64,000 bases of DNA from Isoetes taiwanensis (GCA_021234155.1 JAJEKV010000017.1:9243525-9307524), one strand, 5' to 3'; shown: positions 22,690 through 33,337, counted from the first letter of the stretch. Numbers and translations: made by a program. The notes: a model not told the origin generated them from the sequence alone.

Positions 22690-23500
22690 GTTCAAATTAT
22701 ATCAAAGAATACGAAAGATCAATTGAAGGTGCTAGGAGGTCTGGCGCCATTGTTGCCAGATCTCTCAGCACCTCTATTTGTTGCATCAGTTCATCCCCTT
22801 AGATAGAGACGATGAGTCCTAGCAGGCATCGTCTCTATTTGAGCTTGGGATAAAGGTGGCCACCTCTTGTCATGGCATGCAAAGCAAAATTCTTACTCTC
22901 ACGTTGGGATGTAACTATATGGGAAAAGGTAGCAGAGAACTTGCCTTTTATAGTGGAAATTGATATCATGGAAAGTCTTCCATAGGGTTGTCACAAGGAT
23001 ATTCACAAAGGGAAGCACTTTAACTCCATATATCATCTCCTCTTAGCTCTAGGTCTCTTCCACTGCCGAATAGATGGGTATTGTAGATCCCAGAACTCAT
23101 GTGGGCTTGTACATGGCGCTGGCTTTGGGATAAGTTGCTCCATCCTAAAGTTTTTCTGTACTTTGGTGGTAAGTTTTACATAGATACTTGCATGTAAATG
23201 CCTAGCAGCATCATTGTGATCTTCGTACCTCGGCAGTATGCCCCTTTGCCTTTTAGATATCAAAACACTTGAGCATTGCTTTTTTTCTTGTCCAGAAGTT
23301 CAACCAGCATGGACTTGGCTACAAGGTTTATTTAACAATACATTGAATAGGCAATCTGTTCTTTTAGCATCCTATCCAGATGCATAGACCCCCAACTAAG
23401 CAGAAGGCATTTCATCTAGGATCTGGTTGGCTACTGTGGTCAATCTGAGAGTGTCATAGACTGCATATTTTTCAAGGCATTTATTAATCTACTTGTAGTG
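22690..23500 (+). mobile_element. L1 LINE fragment, RT C-terminus and zf-RVT
   Basis: The plus strand carries the same order of motifs as other L1 copies here. A GGTGCTAGGAGGTCTGGCGCC to GCACCTCTATTTGTTGCATC segment matches 37260-37330 and, inverted, 53040-53100. Then W(D)KLLHPKVF near 23130 and an SIEHCFF..C-like segment near 23270 correspond to zf-RVT, the C-terminal domain of plant L1 RTs. All frames are broken. Confidence 0.65.
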
Positions 23501-24322
23501 TGATTGCTATAGCCCGGGCTAAGATACTAATGCTTATAAGTCTTCCTCTCTCGAGCAAGAAGTGAAGGGCCATATTCGCATTCAGTATCTTTAAATTAAT
23601 TCTTATCATTAATCCTCTATGCTGGAGTAAGCACATAATGTTTCATTCTCATGTTTTAGGAGCAATAATTCTGCTTACATAGCTATAGAGATATGTACAT
23701 CTTGTAATATTTACTTTTGATTAAACGTCATGCCAGTTTACAAAAATATCATGTGACAATAAAGCTCATGTATTTCTTGCCAAGATTTTACACATCAAGG
23801 ACCAATAGCAACTTCTTATGAAAAAGTTATTAGATGGAATATCTTATTTACCAGGGAACAAATGAGAATCCAGCATAAAAAAAGTATCTTAACACTAGAG
23901 TTGTTACTGGAACTATTCTGGGTTCATCCACCAGAATTGGTCCAGCATACCCTCTGCCACTTAAACCCAGGTATCTAACAAGAGAAATTTCCATTTCACA
24001 AGATACCACCACTTTTGGAATCTTCACTCGATTCTTTATGGCCATGGAGAATTTCATGACCAATAGATTTACTGATATGTTGTGGTGATTGCCCAAACCT
24101 CATTGAATTCAGCAGTTTTTATGCCAGGCCAGAACTGCATTCTTCAAACTTTCTAGCATAAAGGGGTCCAAACGTTTCTAAAATTGAAAGTAATTGACGT
24201 TTTATGATAAAACATGTTGATTTGCATGTTTTCATGTTTCGTTGCTATTAGATGGCATTATATGAAGTCGTCAAACCATTTTTAGCTCAAAAAAGCTATT
24301 TGAGGTTGTGAATTGTTTCTCC
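23501..24322. other. No recognised feature
   Basis: AT-rich sequence without a coding signal. A minus-strand frame at 23848-24096 (82 residues) shows no family resemblance, and the stretch 24200-24322 is the pre-insertion target of the L1 copy that follows. Confidence 0.4.
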
Positions 24323-24340
24323 TTTACTATAACAAGTTTT

Positions 24341-24629
24341 TTTTTTTTGAAGAACTGTGTCATCAATATATTAAAAGAATGGTAATGTTACAAAGCAAGT
24401 GAGGAGGAAGGAGAACTGCCCCAAAGAGACAGCGATACCTCGACACTCCACAACAAACTCACAAACAAACTGCAACTCTACTGCTGTACAAACCGACCAT
24501 CACCATCTACAACACCCAAGAAGTCCCGCCAAATGGCAAACTTCCGCTCTACTAATCCCGGGAACACCAGAAAGCTTTGAAATAGCTTGTACCTGAGTCG
24601 AGGAATCAGAGAGGCTGCAGGCTGCTGAA
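24341..24629 (-). mobile_element. 5'-truncated L1 insertion with 18-bp target-site duplication
   Basis: The insert starts with a T-run and GAAGAACTGTGTCATCAATA, the complement of the L1 3' end at 51640-51690, and continues to GCAGGCTGCTGAAT, the complement of about 51398. It is flanked by TTTACTATAACAAGTTTT at 24323-24340 and 24630-24647, a perfect 18-base target-site duplication. It is therefore an L1 insertion of the same family as the long copy at 46.7-51.7 kb, truncated to about 290 bp. Confidence 0.95.
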
Positions 24630-24647
24630 TTTACTATAACAAGTTTT

Positions 24648-25676
24648 GACGTAAGACTTGCGGCCATAAGTTAACTCTAAGAGCTATAGTCCAATAATTT
24701 TTTGAAGTGTCTATAAGTCATGTTGATCTTAATTTTCACTAAAGAAGATTCGATACAGAATCCAGGACAAAAATAGAACTAACGTGGTTTAACTAAACTC
24801 ATATATAAGCTTTCTAAGGGCAATAAATGATGCACTCCATTCATTCCACTTATACATTCATAATAAAGAATTTTATGAACTTAAATATGGTGAATAACCA
24901 TGTATTCTTTACATTTAGAAGTGGTTGCCACTACACAAAATTAGAGTTTAGCTAAGGTAATAATACAAAAAACTCATCTTTTATGGTAGGCAATATTTTT
25001 TATGAATGTCACCCTTCCTTGGCAACATAGATCTTGAATTTCATGTTAAAGTAACATATTATGTACAAGATTTGATTTAAAATAGACATGGACCATTTCT
25101 GGTTTGTACTTAGGCTTGCCATATTTTAAAGCAAGATAGCATTCTTTTTCAACTCATGATTGACGAAACATCTAATAGAAGTTTAAAATATAGTTTGTAT
25201 CGTCTTAATCATAAACTTAGTACACGTGTTTGCTGCTTAAGAGTTCCTACTTTAGGTATAATAATAGTAACTTTAGCTTGTCTTTCATGATAGACTATAA
25301 TTTTTATGGGTTCAAGCTTCATTGGCAACATAGATCTCCAATTTGATGTTAAAAATAACATACTACTATATGTAGGATTTGAATATAAATGGGTATGGAC
25401 CATTATGGTCCACAATTAACGAATTGGGTATAGAATTAAATCTCTCTAATTATGATTACCAATTTTATTTATTGTTCATTTGTCACTTATACAATGATAT
25501 GGTAATTTTCTACCTTCTCTAACATAATTTTTGGAAGGATGAGTGGAGATTCATATAGGTTCAGTTTGCTTGTGCTTCAACTTTACCATTAAATAATGCA
25601 ATTCTAGCAACCAACTAATTAAGATGAGGATGTTCTGGCTCCTTGAATGATCATAAGCCATGTGGACCAGCAATGG
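24648..25676. other. No recognised feature
   Basis: AT-rich, without a reading frame that resembles a known protein. A weak internal repetition is visible: ...GGCAACATAGATCT...AATTTGATGTTAAA...TAACATA near 25020-25070 and 25322-25365. Confidence 0.4.
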
Positions 25677-25770
25677 AAGGAAGGAAGGAAGGAAGGAAGA
25701 AAATTTTAACATCCACGGAACCCAATCGGGTTATGGGAAACAGACATAGCAGTCTATCTTTATTTTTCAT
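25677..25770 (-). mobile_element. LINE 3' terminus with (TTCC)n tail
   Basis: GGAAGGAAGGAAGGAAGGAAG is followed by AAAATTTTAACATCCACGGA, the complement of the ...GTCTCCGTGGACG(T/A)... end seen at 17575-17590, 34995-35030 and 39965-39980. Only the last bases of the element are present, a heavily 5'-truncated insertion. Confidence 0.7.
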
Positions 25771-26811
25771 AGTTCTAGCTTTTTATATTTGTTTTTCATT
25801 CTTTTGCATTGCTTCCACAACTTGAGAAGATAAAAAATACAAGTTTTGAGTTCACCATTCAATACATAGGTTTATGAAATCCATGGAACGTGTACTCTAA
25901 TAGATAACTTGGAATGAACACTAGAAAGTTTATGCTAAACCTCAAGATCAGGAGCATTGATTATTGTTAATGAATAAAGTAGCTCATGAGGTGCTTATAT
26001 CCCGCAATTGAAACTGAAATTGATTAACATGAGGGAGTTCTTAATTTTAAAAAGAAGGTGGACCGGTAATGGTCCCAGGTAATACGAACCTTTCTTGATT
26101 TCTTGAAAACAAACGCTATGCTTTTTTTACGTGTTTGTTTTTGGGGTGATTCCATATCGTGATAACCTTTCATAATGTGATTTTTTTGAGGATGACTTTG
26201 AATCATTTTACTCCTATATAGACATAAGTTATTATTCACTTGTAATTGAAAAAATAAAAGAAAATCAAAACCTCATCATCAAGACTAATGGACATTTTTC
26301 TTAGATAAAGCAAGTTGTCTAATACTTATATTCAAAATTTTGGGTCAAAATTCATTTTCCTACAAAAGTTAGAGATTTGATTTGGGAACAGCTTTCTAGA
26401 AACCAGTATTGGTTCACAGAAGACAAGCAGCAGTTTTGACCCTGTCATGTTCAAACAACCCTATCTCCCTTCTCAGACCTCGGATTGAGGTGCAGTTTTT
26501 TGTGTCTTACTCTCTAACTCGTGTAGAAAAATACAAAAATAATGAAAAAAATCATAAAAATTGTCTTGCCGAGACAGTTTTACTTTATCTAAACATGTAG
26601 CGAAACAGACTTGACCCCCTTGGGTTTACCTAAGACTCCCATGAATGGGGACCAATAGATTTTTAGGTATTTTTCCCATGCAACATGACTGCCATATATT
26701 AACATAGAAGAAGGGTTTGATTGATTATTGAACCCCTGATTTTATGTGAATTTTAACGCGAACAGTGCAAATGCACCTTTTCTGGTACATCATGTGACGA
26801 CTCTAGTGTTC
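25771..26811. other. No recognised feature
   Basis: AT-rich, no gene. Frames at 26024-26239 (minus) and 26409-26600 (plus) are short and unlike known families. Confidence 0.35.
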
Positions 26812-27344
26812 GCATCGATCTGAGACATCGGATCGCCATTCTAGAATGGGACGAGCATGCATGTCTTGCATGCATGCGGGCGGCGCATGCCCGTTTTGGT
26901 TGGGACTTCGCTATTTCAGGCGCGTTTCGGCATCCACGTCTCATCGGCGCTTCCTCTTCTCTCAGCAGTACCTTATTCTCTTTGAATTGTTTCCAGGCAG
27001 GGGAGGGGCTTCTTCCTGCCTGGTTTAGCCAATTTGGCGTTTCTTTCATGCTATCCTTTTCCGGCCTTTGGCCTTCGTCCTGTGACCTTCGTCCCCGATC
27101 CTAGTTTGTAAGGAAGTTCTCTGGTAGTCGGGCGGTTTGTTGGTTTCTTGCGAGTCCCATTCTAGAATTGCATCGATCCGAGACATCGGATCGCCATTCT
27201 AGAATGGGACGAGCATGCATGTCTTGCATGCATGCGGGCGGCGCATGCCCGTTTTGGTTGGGACTTCGCTATTTCAGGCGCGTTTCGGCATCCACGTCTC
27301 ATCGGCGCTTCCTCTTCTCTTAGCAGTACCTTATTCTCTTTGAA
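26812..27344. repeat. 175-bp direct repeat rich in palindromes
   Basis: 26812-26986 and 27170-27344 are nearly identical (offset 358). Each contains CGATC.GAGACATCGGATCG, CATTCTAGAATG and GCATGCATGTCTTGCATGCATGC, which can fold on themselves, then CGCATGCCCGTTTTGGTTGG. A 36-base sequence (TTGGTTTCTTGCGAGTCCCA and flanks) occurs at 27133-27168 and 27827-27862, so 27169-27826 lies between direct repeats, as an insertion would. Confidence 0.85.
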
Positions 27345-27539
27345 CCCTCCCTCCCCCCCCTTCTTTGTTTATTGTATTGTGCACAAGTTTCTGTTTATCA
27401 TGTTTTTCCACCCGCTGGGTGATGCTTTTTTCCACCCGCTGGGTGATGCTATTCTCTGGTATGTTTGTGTTGTCTCGTTTGTTGTGTTGGTGATGTGCAG
27501 GTACAGGTTGGCGAGCGGCATCTGTTTCGACTTCTCCAT

Positions 27540-27660
27540 GCAGGGGTTTTTGGGAGCGTTTTCTATGCCTTACGTTTGTCTAAGCCCCTTGCCGAAGGCT
27601 TATCACTAGGGTTTTTCCTCGAAAACCCGAAAGGGCGGGGTTTTTTAATCCCGGTGATAA
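27540..27660 (+). mobile_element. LINE 3' UTR remnant with hairpin
   Basis: GGGTTTTTCCTCGAAAACCC, then GAAAGGGCGGGGTTTTTTAATCC, matches the LINE 3' UTR hairpin at 17640-17690 and 34918-34958. Here an outer pair GCTTATCAC (27599-27607) and GTGATAAGC (27654-27662) extends the stem. No coding part of the LINE is present. A 19-base motif TTCCACCCGCTGGGTGATGC is tandemly doubled just upstream (27405-27450). Confidence 0.65.
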
Positions 27661-27862
27661 GCTTTTACAGTACATCAGCCACTCATCTATTAGCATTGTA
27701 TTTTTTGGGGTCCAAGTGATATAATTGGATTTTCCCTTTATTTTTCGTGGGTAGTTCGCATGTGTGCGGCTACCCACTGTCCACCATTATAGAAAATCTG
27801 CTGAGATGAATGAGAAGCCTATCTATCGGTTTGTTGGTTTCTTGCGAGTCCCATTCTAGAAT

Positions 27863-28948
27863 AATAATTAAGTCTAGCATTGAGCCTTCAACAATACTAA
27901 TTCCAAAAAGTATGGACATGCCAAACAAACCAAGCATTGAGTCATTCATATTCATTAATCAATGGTTATAGCCCATCCTCTTAAATATGATATATCTAGA
28001 TGTCAAAGTATCACCAAATTGTTAAAAACAAGATTCATTATCTCACCATCTCTAAATCTCCAAAAATTCAATAAGTTAATCAAAAGAATTACTTATGCTC
28101 AAGTCTTGTCTTCCAAGTCCTTGGCAACGAAGATCCTACTAGACCTAACAGCTTCACAATATCAATAGGACTTAAACTTAGCAATCATACAATATATGCA
28201 AGTTGATCAGAAACTCAAATCAAAATTTTAAAAATGCGGATAAACATCATTTATATAAACATTGATTTCCATGTTGTAGAGATGTAGAAACAATAAAAGT
28301 ATGAGTGTGAACTATAGTGTTCCAATGTTAGCTTCATGTAAAGTTATAATATCATCAAAGTTTGAGCATGATAAATTTGAAGGAATGAAAACGGTTATCA
28401 TCCCTTAGTCAATGATAATTTTTTTGAAGGATGTCAGACTTTATTAATCAATCTCAAACAATATATGACAATGCAGAGACAGGAATAAAAACCCAGTGGA
28501 TAAATAGACCCAACTGAGTAAAGCCACCCATCTAAGCATGATAACATAATGCAAGCAAAACTACTTTCTTCTCACAATAAAGAGAAGAATAATACACGTA
28601 TATCTTCAATACATATATAATTAACCAAGCCAAAGTTCCATATCCATAGAATCACTCATTAGGGCGGATTTGGCGTCTCAAAATGGCTCATATCTTGGGT
28701 TAAAGATTTCCACGTCAGATTCGCCATGACCAATCAGGTTTGCGTCTTTTTTACGAAAGTCAGTATTAGTTGGCAGGTAGAAGGATGAGCAGGCTTACCT
28801 GGCATCCACATGGCGTATTTTCATAGGGGATGCCTGTGCTTTTGTTGCAACCATTTTAATGGCCCGTATTTTTCGGGAGTCACTTTGCCGCCCAAAATAA
28901 TGGTGACTTTAACTGCCTACTGTCAGCATCACCAACTCCCTTATCAAA
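27863..28948. other. Non-coding left flank of the gene island
   Basis: 27863-28650 is AT-rich without genes. From about 28660 the composition becomes richer in GC, with GGGCGGATTTGGCGTCTC and a frame at 28810-29040 that I do not recognise. This part is probably the promoter region of the BAH gene. Confidence 0.4.
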
Positions 28949-28949
28949 T

Positions 28950-28961
28950 TTTGGCGCCAAA
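28950..28961. promoter_or_regulatory. Palindromic E2F-type site
   Basis: TTTGGCGCCAAA is a perfect 12-base palindrome that fits the E2F consensus TTTSSCGC on both strands. It lies 67 bases upstream of the ATG at 29028. In plants E2F sites drive S-phase expression of replication and chromatin genes. Function here is inferred from sequence alone. Confidence 0.6.
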
Positions 28962-29027
28962 CTTCTGTACTGTCACTCCGGCACCTCTACGTGCATCCTC
29001 TCCGCCTTCACTCCTCATCTGCAATCC

Positions 29028-30331
29028 ATGTCTCCTATAATTTCGTGTTCTTGCCTCATTTTACGTAACTCCCAAGGTGAAGAAGTGGGAGGTTTTGTCT
29101 CAATAGGTTCGTGGGTGAGTATGCCGCCGCCAATCGAGGGCGAGCATAGAGTTAGCGACAAAGGCGATCAGGCGACGCGGACACATTGGATAGGTAGGAT
29201 AAAAGAGTTCAAGTTGAATTCTAGCGGCCGGAAAGTGGAAAGTATAACAATACGACATGCATATACCCCTTCTGATATGGCCAAAGAGCTAATCTCCACC
29301 AAAAACAGCTTCCCACAATTGCCCGCAAATGGTAACCACCTTAATCGGATCACACGACGCGGCCGCTGTCGTCGACCTACTTAACTGCGTGAGAGACGGT
29401 TTGGCGTCGTGTGATCTCCTTATCTTTTCATTTCTTTCGTTGACACGTGTTTACAAACAAATTTATTGTGCAGGTTTATGTTTATCAGACGTCGTGGATG
29501 TCGTTCCGGCCGAAAGCATTAGTAGTGTCCTTGTCGTGTATCACATAGACATCGGAATTGTCCTTTTCCAAGGTATGGATGCCCGGACCTTTATGGGGTA
29601 TAGGCATCTGGTTTTACGGACATGATTACAACGTAAAGGTCAAGAAACCGAGCTTGAGGCCGGTTGAATTGCCCCCATTAAGTGAACTTTGTAAGCCACA
29701 GACTAATGAGAACAATGTAATTGCAATGAAGAAATGCCTGGCTGACGAGGTGCAAGCGGGAATGTCTGAAAACGGAGGCGTGAGGATGAGTTTCAAAATC
29801 TTCACATCATTTGAGGTATTTGCTAACATATTCCAGATGGCGCTGGAAGTTCGAAAAGCTCCGAAGACATATACGTACTTTCTCCCCCCTACCGATTTTG
29901 TGGATGGCTTGTTTTTGGTTCCGACCTGGGATGTTCGCTTCCACGAATCATCCGGTCAACTAACAGAGTGCCGCGTAGTTAAGTCCTCCTTTAAGTTCAT
30001 ATACTTTCTTCCAAAACAATATACGTTAATTGTCAACTAGAACGAAGGAAACAAAAAAAAGAGAGGCTGCACAACTTTTTGGGAGCCGTTGGAGGAGCAT
30101 AACAGACACTCCGATGCGGTAGATATTCGAGTATGGCGAGGGGAGAAAGTCATTTATACAGCCACCATGGAAATCGAATGGCCATTATCAGAGATAAGAG
30201 TGCTAATGGAGACAGAGGAGATTGCTAACGACTTCCATTATTTCATTGATGGCATTAGGGTTGGCTACAGGCAAGAGGGAAATGTAAAGTTTAGTGAGTT
30301 CACGATCAACAAGAAATTGTCTATCGCCTAG
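29028..30331 (+). pseudogene. BAH-domain protein gene with one clear intron; coding frame damaged
   Basis: Exon 1 (29028-29331) reads ...THWIGRIKEFKLNSSGRK, then SITIRHAYTPSDM, the first half of a BAH domain. A GT...AG intron, 29332-29473, restores phase exactly: ...QLPANG joins LCLSDVVDVVPAESI, the second half of BAH (compare the usual ELF.S...D.VP.E.I). BAH domains read histones or nucleosomes in ORC1, DNA methyltransferases and silencing factors. After a frame change near 29600 a frame reads YNVKVKKPSLRPVELPPLSE and runs, interrupted by one TAG at 30038-30040, to TAA/TAG at 30331; it includes DIRVWRGEKVIY and FHYFIDGIRVGY, which I do not recognise. One frameshift and one stop suggest a decaying gene, or one with further splicing. 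Confidence 0.6.
29348..29416. repeat. Inverted repeat H1 (in the BAH intron)
   Basis: Left arm GATCACACGACGC 29348-29360, right arm GCGTCGTGTGATC 29404-29416, perfect 13-bp arms with 43 bases between. It occupies half of a 142-bp intron whose splice sites and phase look intact. It is the first of five related hairpins in this island. Confidence 0.9.
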
Positions 30332-30360
30332 CGCTTTGAATCTCGGTTTTTTATTTGTGT

Positions 30361-30420
30361 TTTTGTCCGATGTTTTTTTAGGGTTCCGTATTTTGTCCGA
30401 TATTTTTTTAGGGTTCCGTA
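30361..30420. repeat. Tandem 30-bp duplication in a 3' flank
   Basis: TTTTGTCCGATGTTTTTTTA with GGGTTCCGTA occurs twice in direct succession (30361-30390, 30391-30420) with one difference, just after the BAH reading frame and before the histone-like gene. Confidence 0.9.
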
Positions 30421-30518
30421 CAATTATTTAAAAAAGTTACTATCATATTTTACTTTAACTTTCGCTTTTTTACTATTTATCTCTTGCCGCTTGTCTATTT
30501 TTTTGTCGTTGTTCATAG

Positions 30519-30525
30519 TATAAAG
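30519..30525 (+). promoter_or_regulatory. Possible TATA box
   Basis: TATAAAG lies 19 bases before the ATG of the histone-like gene (30544). That spacing is too short for a usual start site about 30 bases downstream of a TATA box, so transcription from it would start at or after this ATG. It may be chance. Confidence 0.3.
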
Positions 30526-30543
30526 CGCCATCCACGAGAAGCC

Positions 30544-31322
30544 ATGGCAAGAACTAAGCAAACCGCAAGGATCCATCCAGTGGTGTAAGGCCGGTGATTA
30601 CATTAGTCCACCTCCTTCATCCACATCCGAATCTGAAGTCTCGATAGAGATTCTCCTCCTCCCACCATGCCTAACGTAAGATCCGGAAAAGAAACCGCAT
30701 GATGACTGGGTGGGAGAAAGCTCGGCAAAGAAGTAGGGAGGTGCACTCGGGTTCGGAGACGGAGGATGAAAATATGAGAGATCGCCGAGCAGAATATGAC
30801 GCCGGATTAATTATTGGGCAGCCGTCTCTTCTTGCTCTTCCTGTGGATGCGCCAGGACCTTCAAATCAAAGGAGGAGGCCCAACGCCAGAAAGGGGAAGG
30901 CTAATCGTAAATGTGAGGAGACTACGAAAAGAGTCTGGTCGAGCAACAAACCCCGCAAATGCTAGGGGTGATGAGATGGCCGGAAGAGTCGGCCGAGCAA
31001 CAGCCTGCAAATGCTGGGGTGGGTGAGGGTAGTGGCCGGAAGCGGAAGACGAAGCCTGACATTAAAGCGCTTCACGAGATTAAGAAGTATCAGAAGAGCA
31101 CTGAGATGGTCATTCCGCGTCTCCCATTTGCCAGGCTCGTGAAAGAGATTCTGCAAGAGTGTGGTGCGATACATCATACCAGTTATAGAATTCAAGCAAC
31201 TGCCTTAAATGCTCTTCAAATGGCTTCGAAGCGCTTGGTGGCGGGCCTGTTCGAGGACTCGCAGCCTTTGCAGCAATACATGCCAAGCGAAAGGACTGGC
31301 TATGCCTAAGGACAGTTTCTAG
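30544..31322 (+). pseudogene. Histone H3-like gene with long N-terminal extension, frameshifted
   Basis: The ATG at 30544 opens MARTKQTAR, identical to the canonical H3 tail start that carries the K4 and R8 modification sites, then diverges. A long tail of about 180 residues follows, rich in Ser, Glu, Arg and Lys. The histone fold is encoded at 31040-31290: ALHEIKKYQKSTEMVIPRLP, FARLVKEI, a loop about four residues longer than in H3, then ALNALQMASKRLVAGLFEDS. The C-terminal end MPKDS (compare MPKD of H3) is in another frame, stop 31320-31322. The tail uses three frames, and a ~54-bp duplication (30927-30980, 30982-31038) is present, so at least three lesions exist. It differs from core H3 and resembles centromeric H3 only in its tail and loop length. 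Confidence 0.65.
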
Positions 31323-31542
31323 TCTTACGATAAGGGATCCCGAAAGTACTATGGTCAAAATTTTATGGTCAATACAACAAGAAGAAAGACCCCTTAAAAA
31401 GGCCGTGAAGTGCCTTTGTGTTTTTTTCATATGTATAATATTCTTTAATGTAATGGCTTTATAAGCTTCATCTCTTAGTCCATTTCTTTCTTAGAAGCCT
31501 AGGTTCGCACTTTGTATTTTTTTTTTTTTAATGTTATCGTGA

Positions 31543-31614
31543 GGATCACACGACGCCGCAAAGAATCATTGTGCTTTTTTTTTTTTGCACATAATAGTTT
31601 TCGTCAGATGATCC
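31543..31614. repeat. Inverted repeat H2 (after the H3-like gene)
   Basis: Left arm GGATCACACGACG 31543-31555; right arm CGTCAGATGATCC 31602-31614 pairs with two mismatches. Inside, GTGC and GCAC flank a run of 12 T. Spacing between the conserved inner ends is 44 bases. Confidence 0.75.
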
Positions 31615-31636
31615 AACCCTAACCCTAACCCTAAAA
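31615..31636 (+). promoter_or_regulatory. Telomere-like / telo-box array upstream of the acidic-protein gene
   Basis: AACCCTAACCCTAACCCTAA continues the right arm of H2 and lies about 130 bases upstream of the ATG at 31764. Telo-boxes (AAACCCTA) in plant promoters and 5' UTRs act with other elements in dividing cells; the array could also be an interstitial telomere scrap. Confidence 0.5.
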
Positions 31637-31763
31637 TGTACCGGACAAATCTCCCCACAACGGCGGTGGTCCCCTTTCATAATCGACAACGGCTACTTGA
31701 GTTCGAAGTGATGCCGCTTTACCGCTTCCTAAACATCTCCTTGCTTTCGTCGTCTGCTTCGCC

Positions 31764-33171
31764 ATGGATTGTTACGTGAAGTTCCTGGAATGGTATACAT
31801 CTGCCCCACATGACAACGAGGAAGTTGCGCCGACTGCGATTTATCCGTTCTATTGTAAGGAGTTGGACATCATGGCAAACAGTAGCGAGCTTGGATGCTA
31901 TCGCGAGGTTGCTTTAGCTTTCAGCCGGACCGCTTGGTCTCATCGGACGTCCTTTGCAGATGTTCCTAGCTCGTGGATTTCAAAACCAGCTCTAGAGGAA
32001 GCGGCTTCCCATTTGCAAGCAGCGAAGATATTTTTCAAGAATGCTGCGCAGCGGGCTCCTCGTGGTTGCGTCCTTGTACTTAAGAAGGTAACTTATTTCT
32101 CTTTACCGTTTGCATTCGCTAGTTATTGCATTCTGCTCGGCCAAACTGAAGATACACTGGAAACAATGAAATCTTTAAGCCAAGGGAGGTCAGTTATGTG
32201 TGATGATGCTGACTATGACGTAGAAATGGAGATAGATCTACAAGAAGAAGAGCAAGAATGTAGGAGTTTTGGCATCGACGCACTGGCCTTGGGTGAACCA
32301 GAGGAGGAAGATGATTCTGAAGGTGATGAGGATGAGGATGGGGATGAAAAGAAGTTGTCTAACATAACGCCAATTTTAGTGGAAGGCAAAGAATACTTAT
32401 TGCTAAGTGATATACTGAGGAACCTGTTGTTGCAATTGTGTGCTAGGGAAGACGAGCTTATCAGTACCTTGGCCGAATGGGTAAACCTAGGCCTAGATTT
32501 TGAAGAGGACTTGGACAAAGAGATGTTTGAAGTGTCTTCTTATACCGGCAATGCTATAAAGCTTAAAGAAGCCTATAAGAGGTTGGAGTCTCGATTTGCT
32601 CAAGAGGAGGCTGCCAACGGAAGTAAAATTCCAGCATCTCCGTGCAAAGCTGCCAACAGGATCTACAGGTTTGGCAGGCCCTTCAGTCAATCGCGGCAGC
32701 ATAAGCCTCATGGATGAGGAGAAATGTGAAGAAGATAACCTTGAGGGGTCTTATTTGTGGGAAGTAGATGATTTTTCTTGCCGACATGCACGCGGGGGAC
32801 AGGAAAGATTGAAGGACTCCACATTGTTATGATATATCTCAAGATTCGTTAATGGGGAGATAATCGTCTTCAACAGAACTTTCAGTCCAAAAGGTGCAGA
32901 GTTTGTCTATTACATCCGTGCATTATGCATGTTCGGGAACCATTCCCAATTGGCATCAAACACTGAAAGGGTGATAACAATTCGGCGGGATGTTGTGTTA
33001 CAATATTTTGACGACCAAGCCAGTCTGCGGGCGAGCAATATGTTAAATTTTTTAGCTGCTGGCTTAACTCACCCAAGGTTGGAAGCTGGGGTCGATAACA
33101 TGGAAGTCATTGCCTTGTTGGATCAGTGCGGCAGGGGATTGAAAGAGCATGAAAATGACGACGAAGCTTGA
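31764..33171 (+). pseudogene. Unknown acidic protein gene, two lesions
   Basis: An open frame of 317 codons (31764-32717) with strong start context (GCCATGG) is the longest in the island. Its first third is rich in aromatic residues and alanine (FLEWYTSAPHDNEEV, EEAASHLQAAKIFFKNAAQ). The middle has a run of Glu and Asp (EPEEEDDSEGDEDEDGDE). No family was recognised. The frame then diverges; a second frame from about 32690 (MDEEKCEEDNLEGSYLWEVDD) continues past a TGA at 32830-32832 as FVNGEIIVFNRTFSPKGAEF ... DQCGRGLKEHENDDEA to a stop at 33171. The parts probably belong to one protein of about 470 residues broken by a frameshift and one stop, or joined by splicing (AAG/GTAACT at 32088 is donor-like). 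Poly(A)-like AATAAA occurs near 33246. Confidence 0.5.
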
Positions 33172-33272
33172 AAAATTGGAAGTTATATATTTTCCAACTT
33201 GTATCAGTAAAATTACTTATGTATAGATTGTATCACTGAAATTATTAATAAAAATTATTTTATTTGTATTTA

Positions 33273-33337
33273 TTCACACCACGTGAAATACATCAGTCTG
33301 ATTTTCTGGCGAACACGAGTTTTCGCGTCGTGTGATA
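33273..33337. repeat. Inverted repeat H3 (after the acidic-protein gene)
   Basis: TTCACACCACGTGAAA (33273-33288) and TTTTCGCGTCGTGTGATA (33320-33337) pair with a few mismatches. Inner spacing is 40 bases, the same as in H4 but with an unrelated loop. Confidence 0.75.

Noticed and set aside
30544-31322. Calling the H3-like gene the host centromeric H3
   Set aside because: The fold is nearer to core H3 in helix 1 (YQKSTE), lacks an obvious C-terminal end, and its frame is broken. A host CENH3 should be intact and single-copy.
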